Shown piece by piece: positions 32,325 through 42,797 of a DNA stretch of 64,000 nucleotides. The stretch lies in assembly GCF_029784135.1 (NCBI RefSeq), contig NC_073746.1, positions 67,024,763 to 67,088,762 of the forward strand, given 5' to 3'. Source of the stretch: Toxorhynchites rutilus septentrionalis. Its lineage: Eukaryota; Arthropoda; Insecta; Diptera; Culicidae. Position numbers and translations under genes: made by a program. The stretch's first letter is position 1; each line of letters begins with the position of its first letter. Under the pieces are notes generated by a model. That model had not been told where the DNA came from. It was given only the letters and a program-made list of their open reading frames with translations, and ran no database searches.

Positions 32325-34536
32325 ATGGACTACAAAAATTTTTTTTCGTGTTGTAGACCGTTTCCGAAAAACGGTAAGAAATGTTCATCTGAAAAACGTT
32401 TCTTAACCGTGTCAATGATTGAGAAACTTAAGTCAATGGGATGCAATATCCCATCTTTAAAAATTTGCGGATCATGCCGTTTATCTGTATACTGATGAAA
32501 TTATCAATCAGCTCAAAGAGAATTTTGACCACACAGAGTCAACGAGATCAGAAAAAGTTAGAGTTTTAACAGTTTTGCCTAAGTCTTGGTCCGTGCAAAA
32601 AAAAAAAAACGGAACAAGAATTTGGCGTTAATAAATATATGGCAATTCAAGCCAAAAAACTGGCAAATGAAAAAGGTGTATTGTCTACACCACATAGCAA
32701 ATATGGACCAAGTTTAAGTGAAGATGTTAAAAATCATGTCTCGGAATTTTATAATGACGACGATATCAGTCGATCATTACCTTGAGAAAGAGACTATGTT
32801 TCTGTGGCCAAAGATGGGAAGCGTCAAAAGGTTATTAATAACATCATTACGGGAAACTTTCAACAGATTTAAGGAACTTAATCCAAATTGTAAAATGCGA
32901 TTTAGCTCTTTTACATCAATGCGTCCGAAGCATTGCAAATTGCTAAGTAGTTCAGGAAATCATAACGTTTGTGTTTGTACATTCCATGAAAATGTAAATC
33001 TTATGCTTCATAGTCTCAAAAAGGGGGGTCTCCGTAGCCACATTGGTTGCGCGTTCGCTCAGTAAGCGATCGATCGTGAGTTCAAAACTCAGGGCCCTCA
33101 TTGACCATCTTTGTGTTGTTACAGAATAGCTACGTCCACGCAACAATCATCAGCGATGGAGATCGATCCACGGTCGAAATAAGATCGATTCATCCATACA
33201 ACTGCTCTGCTCTGCAAGACACATCGGCCTGCTGTTCTAAAAATAACTCAACAATGATCAATCAACTGTCTCCGCTGTCCGGTGGTCCAACTGGATAATG
33301 GAAGAACAGAAAGAATACTCTTACGCCTAAATGGCTACTGTGTGAATGTACCATATGTAATGGTATAGAAGAAATACTGGCGAATGACAACTACTGTGTA
33401 ATGTGCTAATTATAGATATGATAACCATGTGATATGTACACGATTAAAATTCGGCTCTGTTACATCTAAAATGCTAATGAGCCTTAAATAAATAAATGGG
33501 ATAAAAAAAATAAATAGTCTCAAAAAATATTCCTTGACCATGGAATGCAAAGAATATATGGAAAAAATATTATTTAAGATATCAAATAGATCAAAATACT
33601 ATTACCTTCGTGAATGTAAAAAATGCCCAACAATGGACGAGTTTGGAAACTGGTTTCTAGATGAGCTTCAGGAACGCAATTTAATTGAAATCACTTATGC
33701 ACAATGGATTTCTACTGATCGATGCGACATAGAAACTCTTGTAAAACCGGTGGAAGAATTTGTATCGTATTTTTGCAAGAAAATAGAAAAATTACTTACT
33801 CATGATTACATTAAAACACAACAGTCCACATTTCTTAACAAACTTAAGAGCTAAATTGCAAGAAAATGAGGTTGTTGTGATTTGCGATTTTTCCGAAAAT
33901 TATTCATTTGTGCTTCAAGATGAAGTTCAAAGTCATCGCTGGATCAATGATCAAGCAACAATCCATCCATTCGTTGTTTATTATAGAGATGAAAAAGGAC
34001 ACAATAGCTGTGCAAGTATTTATTTCTAAATTGGTAACATTTTTGAAACAACAAATGCTGGTAAAAAGAATAAAATTGGTGCTGGTGCTGCATCCCAGTA
34101 TAAAAATAGGAAAAATTTTGCGAGTTTATGTCAGTTTAAATCGAAATACAACATTGACGCTGAATGGCATTTTTTTGCAACATCACACGGCAAAGGACCT
34201 TGTGATGCAATTGGTGGTACATTAAAACGGATGGCAACAAGAGCTAGTTTGGCAAGGCAGCATGAACATCCGATTACAAGTGCAAAAACGTTATTTGACT
34301 GGTTATTTGAGCAAACGAAAAGAAGACTATCTTACAAAATTGTCATTTTCATATATGTCACAAGAAGAATATGTGTGGAAGAGTTGAGTAGCATGTATGA
34401 TAACACCAAACAAATTCCAGGTACCCAAAAGTATCATTCGTTTGTACCTGTATCAGAGAATGAAGTAGCAGCAAAGTTGTACTCTAACGACAATGCAGCA
34501 AGTTATCATAATGTGTATAGAAATATAAGAAAATAA
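32325..34536 (+). pseudogene. Broken transposase-like gene of the long-TIR element
   Basis: The coding path is readable through stops, frame changes and a SINE. It starts at ATG 32325 with a Cys-rich segment (FSCCRPFPKNGKKC ... KICGSCRLSV, stop at 32493) that may bind zinc. VRVLTVLPKSWSVQ, GVNKYMAIQAKKLANEKGVL, KDGKRQKV and NVCVCTFHENVNLMLHSL follow. After the SINE come ECKKCP, ITYAQWISTDRCDIET, VVVICDFSENYSFVLQD, then AASQYKNRKNFASLCQF and EWHFFATSHGKGPCDAIGGT, and it ends at TAA 34536. The FSENYSF and HGKGPCD blocks recall a multicopy family in arthropod and cnidarian genomes, which I judge to be a DDE-type transposase. The Asp of DFSENY is plausibly catalytic. The expected Asp before AASQYKN reads Ala. 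It is dead as it stands. Confidence 0.7.
33023..33513 (+). mobile_element. tRNA-derived SINE with 13-bp target duplication
   Basis: This 491-bp insertion starts GGGGGGTCTCCGTAGCCACA, has a B-box-like GAGTTCAAAACTC near 33078 and ends in AAATAAATAAATGGGATAAA plus an A/T tail. ATAGTCTCAAAAA flanks it exactly at 33010-33022 and 33514-33526. It interrupts the transposase-like gene, whose frame joins across the duplication. The copy at 21012-21390 confirms the family. It would be transcribed by RNA polymerase III and moved by a LINE's machinery. Confidence 0.93.
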
Positions 34537-34724
34537 TAAAAAAAATTATATACAACAAAATTGTTGATAAAAAATAAATGCTAAAAATTCTAGTATTATT
34601 ATTAGTATCTCTTAAACTCCGATAAATATAGGAATTATTTGACCAAATTGTAGAGAATTATATATTATATATTATCCTTTTATAAATGTTGTGTTCTGTT
34701 GGCATTTCATTAATTTTTTCAAAC

Positions 34725-35517
34725 ATGTTAAAAGTTTTTTTTAAGATAAAAAAAAACATTTTTTAATATCGCTACGTTTTATATTAACCCACATGTATTC
34801 AAATATCGATTTTCAACGTAACTCCTAAACATATATTTTTACCTTGATGATGTATTTGGAAAAGTTGCTGGAAATCATAAGCAAATTCATAAAATTTCAT
34901 GAACATGATGATATAACACGACAAATATATTAAAAGGGAATATTTACTATAAAAAAGACAATAAATTAGAAACATCTTCCAAAATATCTCGAGAATGGCT
35001 GCATTTAGAAGGAGATTTATAATGAGCTTTTTGGTTTTAAATCACATCAGGAATCATAATTTGTGGCTAAAAATGATTGTTAACATACAAAATTTCGAAG
35101 TTTCGAAAATTCATAAAAATTCGATGCTCCACAAAGTTCGTCAAAAATAGTTTTACCATCTAGGACCCATTTTTTAAATTTTTCACATGACTTATATTTT
35201 ATATGAAAAAATTTAAAAAAATTTAAAATATGTATTTTGGATATTGCAAATTAAAGTTTTTTTTTGTAAATAAAAAAAAAGTGCTAATTTTTATTCTCAG
35301 TGTATATTTTTTTCATGTTTAGACATCAATACTCTATAACTCTCTCTAAGACACTATTTCGGTATGACTCAGAGTTTTTGAGATATAAATTATCAAAGAT
35401 TTCTCCTAAAATCGATACGCCCTTTTCAAAAGTTCGCTTGAGTCAAAAATTCCCAATTGCTGGGGAAAACTCATATTTCCTTCAACCCAAACGGAATACA
35501 AACTTTCATTCGATTTT
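34725..35517 (-). repeat. Right long terminal inverted repeat
   Basis: Inverted partner of 31262-32045. It begins just after the gene's 3' end, near AACATGTTAAAAG, and ends with CAAACTTTCATTC. A frame at 35300-35605 lies within and across its outer edge and is judged incidental because its mirror copy does not preserve it. Confidence 0.85.
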
Positions 35518-36370
35518 CATTTCAAACTGCTTGCGAATCGCTACTCGCAAGGGTTTCCGAAGATATGGAAGGAATTTTTCATCTCTTACATTATTATTTG
35601 TTTAACCTTCTCAGTCAATTTATGATCGAGCACGTATTCATCATAAATTTCGACAAATATTCGATGCCATATAGCTGGAGAATAAAAGTTCGTGGTCAAC
35701 TAAAATTTCTAGGCAAAAAGATCAGCATGTTTAATGCTATTCAAAACAATGCTGCTATGTGAAATTGGTTTTGTTCCGAGTTTTGCTAGGTCTCGAAAAG
35801 GAAGTGGCGTCATTAACAATACGTCAGTTAAAGTAATCAATTAACAAATTCTTATTCCGTTTTGTTAGGTCTATTTATGATAACTTAAATTGATATTAGC
35901 CCAATATTAAATTTAGCCCAACATCGTGAATCTATGTTCACGACAATACTGGTCATAGCCAATAACCTGTTGAGAGAAAGAATAACTGTATGAAATCAAA
36001 ATTATTCGAATATCACAAGCGTGATTTCTATGCAAGACATTATCTCAGGTTTCATCAATTGGAAAATCGAAACATGAACACTACGTTGAATGTATGAGAA
36101 TACGAAGCAGTAATCAAAACAACAATATCCAACCATTTTAAGACATTTGATTATTGTTAAAAGTTGTTCATAACGACTGCTATACCTAAATGTCTCAGAA
36201 TATTCACATAATCACAAAATTGCCGGAAACACTTTTTTTTCTAAAAAGGACTACGTCTAACAGGGTGGTATGGGGTGTAAATGAATATCTAAAAACTGAA
36301 CATGATCGAGAAAAATGTTAACATTAGTTGACTGGAAATATATCTACGCATCTATCACCATAAAGATAAC
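35518..36370. other. Interval without recognised gene
   Basis: AT-rich. A small hairpin (CTTGCGA/TCGCAAG) lies at about 35530-35551 next to the long-TIR element's right end. No coding signal was recognised. Confidence 0.3.
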
Positions 36371-36925
36371 AATTAAAAAAAAAAGTTGATGGGTCTGAGC
36401 CTATGGGCACGGACGGAATCTTGACATAGGATTGTGATTGTGTGTAGTAATTGCATTTAAATTGAGTTTTTCATTGTTCAAAATCTGTATTTTTTTCTCT
36501 TCTGATACATCAAATGGATGTCCTGGAAAAATCGTTTCATGTATGTACTTGTATCCTCTAAACGGGTTAGATGACATAACGTGGTAGAATTCGAAACCGC
36601 ATTCTGTTCAAAAATGAACACAAAAAAACCATTAAAGCCATTAATACCCTTTTCTTCTGTTTAATCAATCATACATAAGAAGACAAAGAGTCATCATGTA
36701 TCATTGTTAAGCACAAGTCTAAATAGTTAAGACCTATATAAAGACTGAGTCAAATCAATCAATGACTACAAAAATATATTATAAATAAAAATAGCATTAT
36801 CTCCTTCGTTACCACGTTGTCCGGAACGGAAGTCGCGATCTTACAGGGCTATAAAGTTATTACAAACAATAACTTTATAGCCCTGTAAGATCGCGACTAC
36901 TCAAGCTATCATAATCTGATTTACG
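36371..36925 (+). repeat. Dispersed repeat, copy 1, with hairpin
   Basis: From GATGGGTCTGAGCCTATGGG and GAATCTTGACATAGGAT through CTCCTTCGTTACCACGTTGT to GCGACTACTCAAGCTATCA, it parallels 60596-61210. Compared with that copy, the last part lacks about 110 bp and instead holds the perfect hairpin listed separately. A more diverged third copy is at 62455-62740. Confidence 0.8.
36831..36898. repeat. Perfect 31-bp inverted repeat with 6-nt loop
   Basis: The arms are 36831-36861 (starting AGTCGCGATCTTACAGGGCT) and 36868-36898, identical over 31 bp, with loop ACAAAC. The right arm corresponds to the related copy at 60596-61210 (TAATAACTTTAT near 61040 and GATCGTGACTACTCAAAC near 61175). The left arm has no counterpart there, so it looks like a fold-back copy of the right arm. 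Confidence 0.95.
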
Positions 36926-37106
36926 TGGGTATACCCTTTCGATCTTCTAAATCAGCAGCCATTTAAATTCATGTATTGCATTTTTACATAACCAAATAAC
37001 ATACTCGATATTATGACATCCTGGACCACAATTACACAAATTGTTAGTAGTGAGACCTACACGATAAAAACATGAATTGAGCACAAATTGATTGGACAAC
37101 ATACAA

Positions 37107-38078
37107 TCTATATAAATAAAAATGTAAGGCAAAATTTGTTGGAAGGCGGAAAACCCGAAGAAGGGATGGTCCGATTTTAGCCTCCTTTATTTTGTTGTAT
37201 TCGTCTCTTCCCGTAGATCAATATAGTGGAGAGAAAAATCGGTAAATTTTCGGAAAATCCTGAAGGAAGGTCGGAAAATTTGGAAAATTGAATTCCCACA
37301 AAAATTACATCATAATAGGCGTTGTTAGTCCATTCGATGTTTGCACTATCGAAATTGATCTTTGTTCGTAAGTGGAAATGAATTTTCAGGCGAATAATTC
37401 TATACATTTCCATATCTTATATCTATATAAATACAAATATAAGACAAAATCTGTTGGTAAGCGCAAAACCCGAGGAAGGAATGGTTCAATTTGAGTCATC
37501 TATATTTCGTTGTATTCGTCTCTTCCCGTAGATCAATATAGTGGAGAGGAAAATCGGAAAATTGAATTCCCATATGTTCTATAATTAGCTAAGCGTTGTT
37601 AGTTCATGTGATGTTGGCGCTAACGAAATTGATATTTTCGAAAGTGGAAAAGGATTTTCAGACGGAATAACGCATTCCTATATATTCATCTATATAAACA
37701 AAACGGAAGGCCAAATGTGTTGGTGTGCCCTACACCCGAGGAAGGAATGGTCCGATTTGAGCTGTCTTTATTTTATAATATTCTCTGTATCAAACAAGTA
37801 TTCCATGCAACGGAGAAACATGTTATTTCCAAATGCTTGAAGAATCTTGAACGAGAATTGTGTCTGAAAATAATTTTATATTTTAAGGACGAATTTTTGT
37901 AGAAGTACTAGACAATTTATAGTAAAAGGAAATTGTAAAGGGTCAAAGGGTAATCAATCAATGAAGAGTTCAGTGATTGGACTCACTTACGTTCACTTAG
38001 TAAGAAAACGTGGATGTTTGAAAGTATTTAAATCAAAAAATATATGTTGGGTGGGACGAAGTTCGTCGGGTCAGCTAG
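37107..38078 (+). mobile_element. Non-autonomous Helitron with three tandem 5' heads
   Basis: Heads starting TCTATATAAA occur at 37107, 37422 and 37689. Each is followed within 60-70 bp by ACCCGA(A/G)GAAGG(A/G)ATGGT. Only one tail is present, GTGGGACGAAGTTCGTCGGG followed by TCAGCTAG and T, ending at 38078. TC starts and CTAG-T ends without target duplication are the Helitron signature. No Rep/helicase coding region is present. Confidence 0.75.
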
Positions 38079-38467
38079 TATAATATAAAATTAATGCCTA
38101 TTATCGGTAAATGGAGAATAATTCATTTTACGCATCAACTCACATTATGAGCTAACACCCGAATTTAGGCAAAAAGATTGGAAGCGAGTTGATAGTGCAA
38201 TCGAAAGAAAGCATACCCAATTAAATCGTCAAATTGTTAACTTTTTTATACTATGTTCACTGTTCATGTTTCTTGCAAAAAAAATTGTATGATATATAAC
38301 ACAACATATGTTGCAATAACCATTTTGAGTAATATGCGTTTGAAAACTCTTAATAAATCGTTACATTTTTCGTAGAGTGACCCCCCTATATAGAAATCAA
38401 AGACATAGTCCTATGGCAATTCCCAAATTGACTTTTTGTTGCTTTGTACATCGTTTGGGCCACTCAA

Positions 38468-39284
38468 GGTGGAATCAGAATGCCGCGTTGTGCGTTGCTT
38501 CTCATCAGCTGTCATTGCTTGCGATTTGTACTAAAACATTCGCCCGACGCAGTCTGTTGATTTGCAGTCACAATCTAGCATTCGCGTCACCACTTTTCAC
38601 GTAAAAAAAAACAAAATAAAATTTGTATGAAAATCTTGTTCTGGTTGTGTCCACGGATCAGTGCAATGTTTTTAAAAAGAACACATTGACATATCCGCGC
38701 TGGCGGCATTGAGCTTCGTTTACTAGTTTAGGGGAGCGTGAAAGAATAGCTGATTTTCAGTCGGAATGAAAACGTTTTCAGAATTAAAATTATTAATGAA
38801 AATTAGATTTTCCATATCAAACTTGTATTCTATTTAAATGAAAAACATTTTTGTTTGCAGGTGGTGAAAAAGTCTCATACGAAAATTGTTTATGAAGACA
38901 ACTGAAGACAATTGTTTAGCCATATGGTTGAATGAAAGTCAGAAACACGTGTTTCAAGTAATCAAACATGATGTGAAAATTTTCATTTAAATTTTAGAAT
39001 TTAAAAACCGGCTTCGTGTCTTTTAATCTGATAGAGATTACACTAACGAGTTTGGGACCCAATTATGGCCCTAATTTGAAGTTGCCACCGGACGTCGACA
39101 CATGCCACTGTCACCGCGAATTCGGCGCAAGCAGTTTAGAACAAATGTTAGCGTTTAGTACAACGATGCTAATGACGCAACGCAATATTGTGTTCGATTA
39201 AATGGAAACACACATATTGAAAATCAAGTGTCAAAGCACAATTGTCGCAACGCGACGCATAGCGCGGCATTCTGGTCCCACCTT
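38468..39284. repeat. Probable TIR element around the 18.8-kb-type repeat
   Basis: AAGGTGGAATCAGAATGCCG at the left and, inverted, AAGGTGGGACCAGAATGCCG at the right form imperfect inverted ends of about 35 bp. The interior (38700-39100) matches 18820-19265. No gene or clear target duplication was found. ITmD37E copy D begins 11 bp beyond the right end. Confidence 0.55.
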
Positions 39285-39295
39285 CAATGCGAGTA

Positions 39296-40575
39296 AAGGG
39301 TGTGTCACATCAAATGCTTCTTCTTCTTTTTGGCTTTAAGAGGGTTTAAACTTTTCAGTTCATTCGCCTCTAAGTTCACATCAAATTGCATCACGGAAAA
39401 AACGCTGTAGAAATTCGCCGAGTAGACCGATCCTTTCGAAAATTTTAGACAGTAAAATAAAAACTATTAAACAACTTTTGACTTTTGACTTTGTAGTTTT
39501 TTTTTAACAGAAATCCATCTCCTCCGATTTGACAACTTTTGGGTTCTTCCGGAGGGCCTGCTTCATAATCGCCCAATATTTCTCTATTGGGCGAAGCTCC
39601 GGCGCGTTGGGCGGGTTCATTTCCTTTGGCACGAAGGTGACCCCGTTGGCTTCGTACCATTCCAACACGTCTTTTGAATAGTGGGACGAAGCGAGATCCG
39701 GCCAGAAGATGGTCGCACTATTGAAGATGCTGCTTCAATAGTGATAGTAAGCGCTTCTGTAGGCACTCCTTAAGGTAAACCTGCCCGTTTACCGTGCCGG
39801 TCATCACGAAGGGGGCGCTCCGCTCCGCTCCGCAAGAGCAGATCGCTTGCCACACCATGTACTTTTTGGCAAACTTGGATAGTTTCTGCTTGCGAATCTC
39901 CTCCGGAACGCTGAATTTGTCCTCTGCGGAGAAGAACAACAGGCCCGGCAGCTGACGAAAGTCCGCTTTGACGTAGGTTTCGTCGTCCATTACCAGGCAA
40001 TGCGGCTTCGTCAGCATTTCGGTGTACAGCTTCCGGGCTCGCGTCTTCCCCACCATGTTTTGCCTTTCGTCGCGGTTAGGAGCCTTCTGAACCTTGTATG
40101 TACGCAGGCCCTCCCGCTGCTTGGTCCGCTGGACGAATGAACTTGACAAATTCAGCTTATTGGCGACATCCCGGACCGAACTTCTCGGATCACGTCTAAA
40201 CTGCTTAACTACGCGCTTGTGATCTTTTTCACTGACGGAGCATCCATTTTTGCCGTTCTTCACCTTCCGGTCGATGGTTAGGTTCTCGAAGTATCGTTTT
40301 AGTACTCTGCTGACTGTGGATTGGACGATTCCCAGCTTCTTACCGATGTCCCGATGTGACAACTCCGGATTCTCGAAATGAGTGCACAGGATTAATTCAC
40401 GATGCTCTTTTTCGTTCGACGACATTTTTCCAAATTTACGAAAAATTGACAGTGAAGCATGGCCAACGTGATCTATACACTCTTATCTGATTATAAGCGA
40501 AAGCTGAAGATATAATTCCTAAAAATTAAATTTCTACAGCGTTTGCAATGATGCAATTTGATGTGACACACCCTT
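39296..40575 (-). mobile_element. ITmD37E-type DNA transposon, copy D (rearranged)
   Basis: TA borders lie at 39294-39295 and 40576-40577, and AAGGGTGTGTCACATC starts both ends. The left inverted repeat is split by a 60-bp insert (39316-39375) flanked by TCACATCAAAT on both sides. Internal deletions remove the original stop-codon region, and a small inverted duplication lies near 39716-39743. Confidence 0.93.
39500..40425 (-). pseudogene. Broken ITmD37E transposase (copy D)
   Basis: The ATG and first 230 or so residues are intact (40425 down to about 39720), including both DNA-binding helices and Asp148. The frame then runs into a local rearrangement just after LLKQH and stops at 39718. The segment with Asp241 and Glu279 is still readable in another frame at 39445-39660. 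The 3' end lacks about 100 bp, including GLGLEV and the stop codon, and a 14-bp-scale deletion lies near 39520. An extra codon is seen at CSCGAERS. It is inactive. Confidence 0.93.
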
Positions 40576-41367
40576 TATTCATTCATGGATCCAGGTCAGG
40601 GCCAAAGATATGTTTGTTCTAAAGAGTTAATTTTATTTCTATAATGTCTGTTTGCACCCAAGAATATCGCAACAGTTATTTCATCGTCAATCCTGACACG
40701 ACGTTGCTTAGTCTGGATGCCATGGGAAAAATCGAAAACCTCTGAATCATTTCGAAATATATAGTACTCAAAAAAAGGGCTCATTCCTATATTATTATAG
40801 CAAATTAAATTATAAATTTATTAAGATCAATTAAATCGAATTCGATTAAACAACACACCTTTCCTTAGCGAAATTCAGCTACGAATATTTATCTGTCAAA
40901 GAACTCAATAACAATTTGACTTTTATAATTAAATTTCTATAAAAAGTAGATTTCTAGAACAACAGTTAGTTTTTAGCCGGATGGGAAAAAGTACCTTTTT
41001 TCGACGGGATATATTTTACTTGTGGCGTTTTGTAGACGATAATTTGTAAGTTTCACTGTTCGATATCTTGAAAGTCCCTACCCGCAACACCCCCTTTACG
41101 TTTGGATTTTTATCAGCTGAAATGGAAAAGTGGTAGAACAAGATGGCAAAAACAGTTACCAGTTAATGTGCTGAAAATGATGGATGATATTACAGCAAAA
41201 GTTTGAAAATACATCCGAACAGCTGACGATTTTTTTTTTGATGTATTTCTCCTTTCAAGTTCATTTAAAAATCTACAAAATGACATCCTTCCCTTTTCTA
41301 TACGTTGTTTCTATGCTGAGAAATGTCCTACTTTATGCGACCAAATCAGAACTGAAACAGGCTTTAA
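40576..41367. other. Interval without recognised gene
   Basis: AT-rich with short frames only. Nothing recognised. It ends at the TTAA target of the next element. Confidence 0.35.
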
Positions 41368-41841
41368 CCCTTTATAAGGCCATGACAACCACTCAGAAAA
41401 AAATAGTTTTTTCGCTACGCTTGGAATATTGTTTGAATATTTTCCTCAATCAATGTTTTTTGATATGTTTTTAACTGAAACGTTCTATTTAGGATCAACT
41501 GTGTAAAATCATGTAGTTTTTCCAATCAAATAAATGGTGTATTTAATGAAAAATTCAAATTTTCAATTTTTTCTTTGTAAGTCTATATGAAAAAAAAAAA
41601 ATGTTTTGCACTTGTTTTGATTTTTTCATAGCCAAAGACGCAATAAAGTGTGCTTACAAGGCAGTGGCAAACAGTGACTCTGGGCCTAACGGGCAATGGA
41701 AATTATATGGCCATCACTTTTTTCAACTGTTTCAAAAGTTTATTTTTCATCGAAGGTAAATATGTGTTCTTCCTTATGTAAGAATTATGTTCTCTAAATT
41801 GTAGTTGATTTGTTGCCTAGTTTCCACGGCCTTGTAAAGGG
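41368..41841. mobile_element. piggyBac-like MITE
   Basis: CCCTTTATAAGGCCATG at the left and, inverted, CCCTTTACAAGGCCGTG at the right enclose 474 bp. TTAA precedes the left end (41364-41367) and TTAG follows the right end (41842-41845), which is one mismatch from the TTAA duplication typical of piggyBac elements whose ends start CCCT. There is no coding region. Confidence 0.65.
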
Positions 41842-42797
41842 TTAGCAGCGTTTTTCGATGACGTTCTGTGAATGATTTGGATTACAAAATCAAACGCTGC
41901 ATGATTATAAGAAAAGCAAACAGAAGAGAAATTGTGTCGTTATTGAAAGATTGAGAAGAGTCTAAGAGATAATTCTTTTGGACAACAATAAGCGAATGCA
42001 AGTACGCATTCAGTAACAAACCGTATACGTTCATAATGAACGTTGTGTATATAACTATTGTGCATCTTATAAACCCCATTGATTTCCCCTGGATCGACCG
42101 TATGCGTATACCTCGATATTGGCGAATGGAAAGCCCCAAACAAACATAATTTGTCTTACGGTAATACAATCAATTGGGATCTGCATTGGTTGGTTGATAA
42201 TCACATTCAACTGTTGCTGACTGTTCGTACAATCCACCACCTAATGAACATTATTTTAATTAGCCTCAGAGTATCCAAAGTCACACTCAACTTATCCAAC
42301 GATCTAAAGCAATGGGTCTGTTTGAGCACCGCCATGAAATATCGTACAAACCTTGGAGTCAGTCCCGCACGGAAGTATAATTTCGCGTTTGCATCTCACG
42401 CACTGGACCGGAATGGATCTCGTGACCAGAGGGCAATAGTTGTTCCATTTTTTTTGCTGTTACACCATCGGTATGCAAAGATGGTAAAACATCATAACAA
42501 GATGCTGGCTCTAAGTTTTCAAGTTGTATTTGACACTTTATTAACATAAACGAAAACGTGATATGACTTCCTTGTGCAACGGAGGGATTGTTACGACAAG
42601 TGAATGAAAACATAAAATCTAATGACAGTTCGTTAGAATTTCTCAACAATCGTATCGAATTATTCCTTGGCTTAACCTCACCTCTTATATGAATGTACCA
42701 AAAGAGAACTTATCTGGGAAAGACTCGCTGGATTGAGAGTGCATTCCAATGAAACAAAAAAAAACTCTGAACACGAAACACAGAACAAAAAAAAATA
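41842..42797. other. Interval without recognised gene
   Basis: Frames at 42079-42549 (+) and 41882-42169 (-) overlap and show no known motif. The sequence is not repeated elsewhere in the window. Confidence 0.3.

Larger units (their letters stand above)
31262..35517 (+). mobile_element. Long-TIR DNA transposon with unfamiliar transposase
   Basis: This 4256-bp unit is bounded by inverted repeats of about 785 bp (31262-32045 and 34725-35517), each starting GAATGAAAGTTTGTATTCCG. Its centre holds one gene-like region (32325-34536, plus strand) with its own TATA/Inr promoter, and a SINE is inserted in that gene. Without the SINE the element would be about 3.75 kb. The target duplication is unclear: the flanks read ...TTTTGATTC on the left and GATTTTC... 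on the right. Sola-type elements also have long inverted repeats, but I cannot assign the superfamily from the sequence alone. Confidence 0.85.

Noticed and set aside
32952..33146. Minus-strand frame spanning the SINE and the transposase-like gene
   Set aside because: It crosses the SINE insertion junction and is a chance join.
37100..37720. Three similar units considered as a CRISPR-like or satellite array
   Set aside because: The units are 270-315 bp, begin with TCTATATAAA and share a Helitron tail, so tandem Helitron heads explain them better. The host is a eukaryote.
41882..42169. Hydrophobic 95-codon minus-strand frame as a membrane protein
   Set aside because: AT-rich sequence often yields hydrophobic frames. 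No start context or family match.
42079..42549. 156-codon plus-strand frame
   Set aside because: No known motif or codon pattern, and a similar-length frame is present on the opposite strand.
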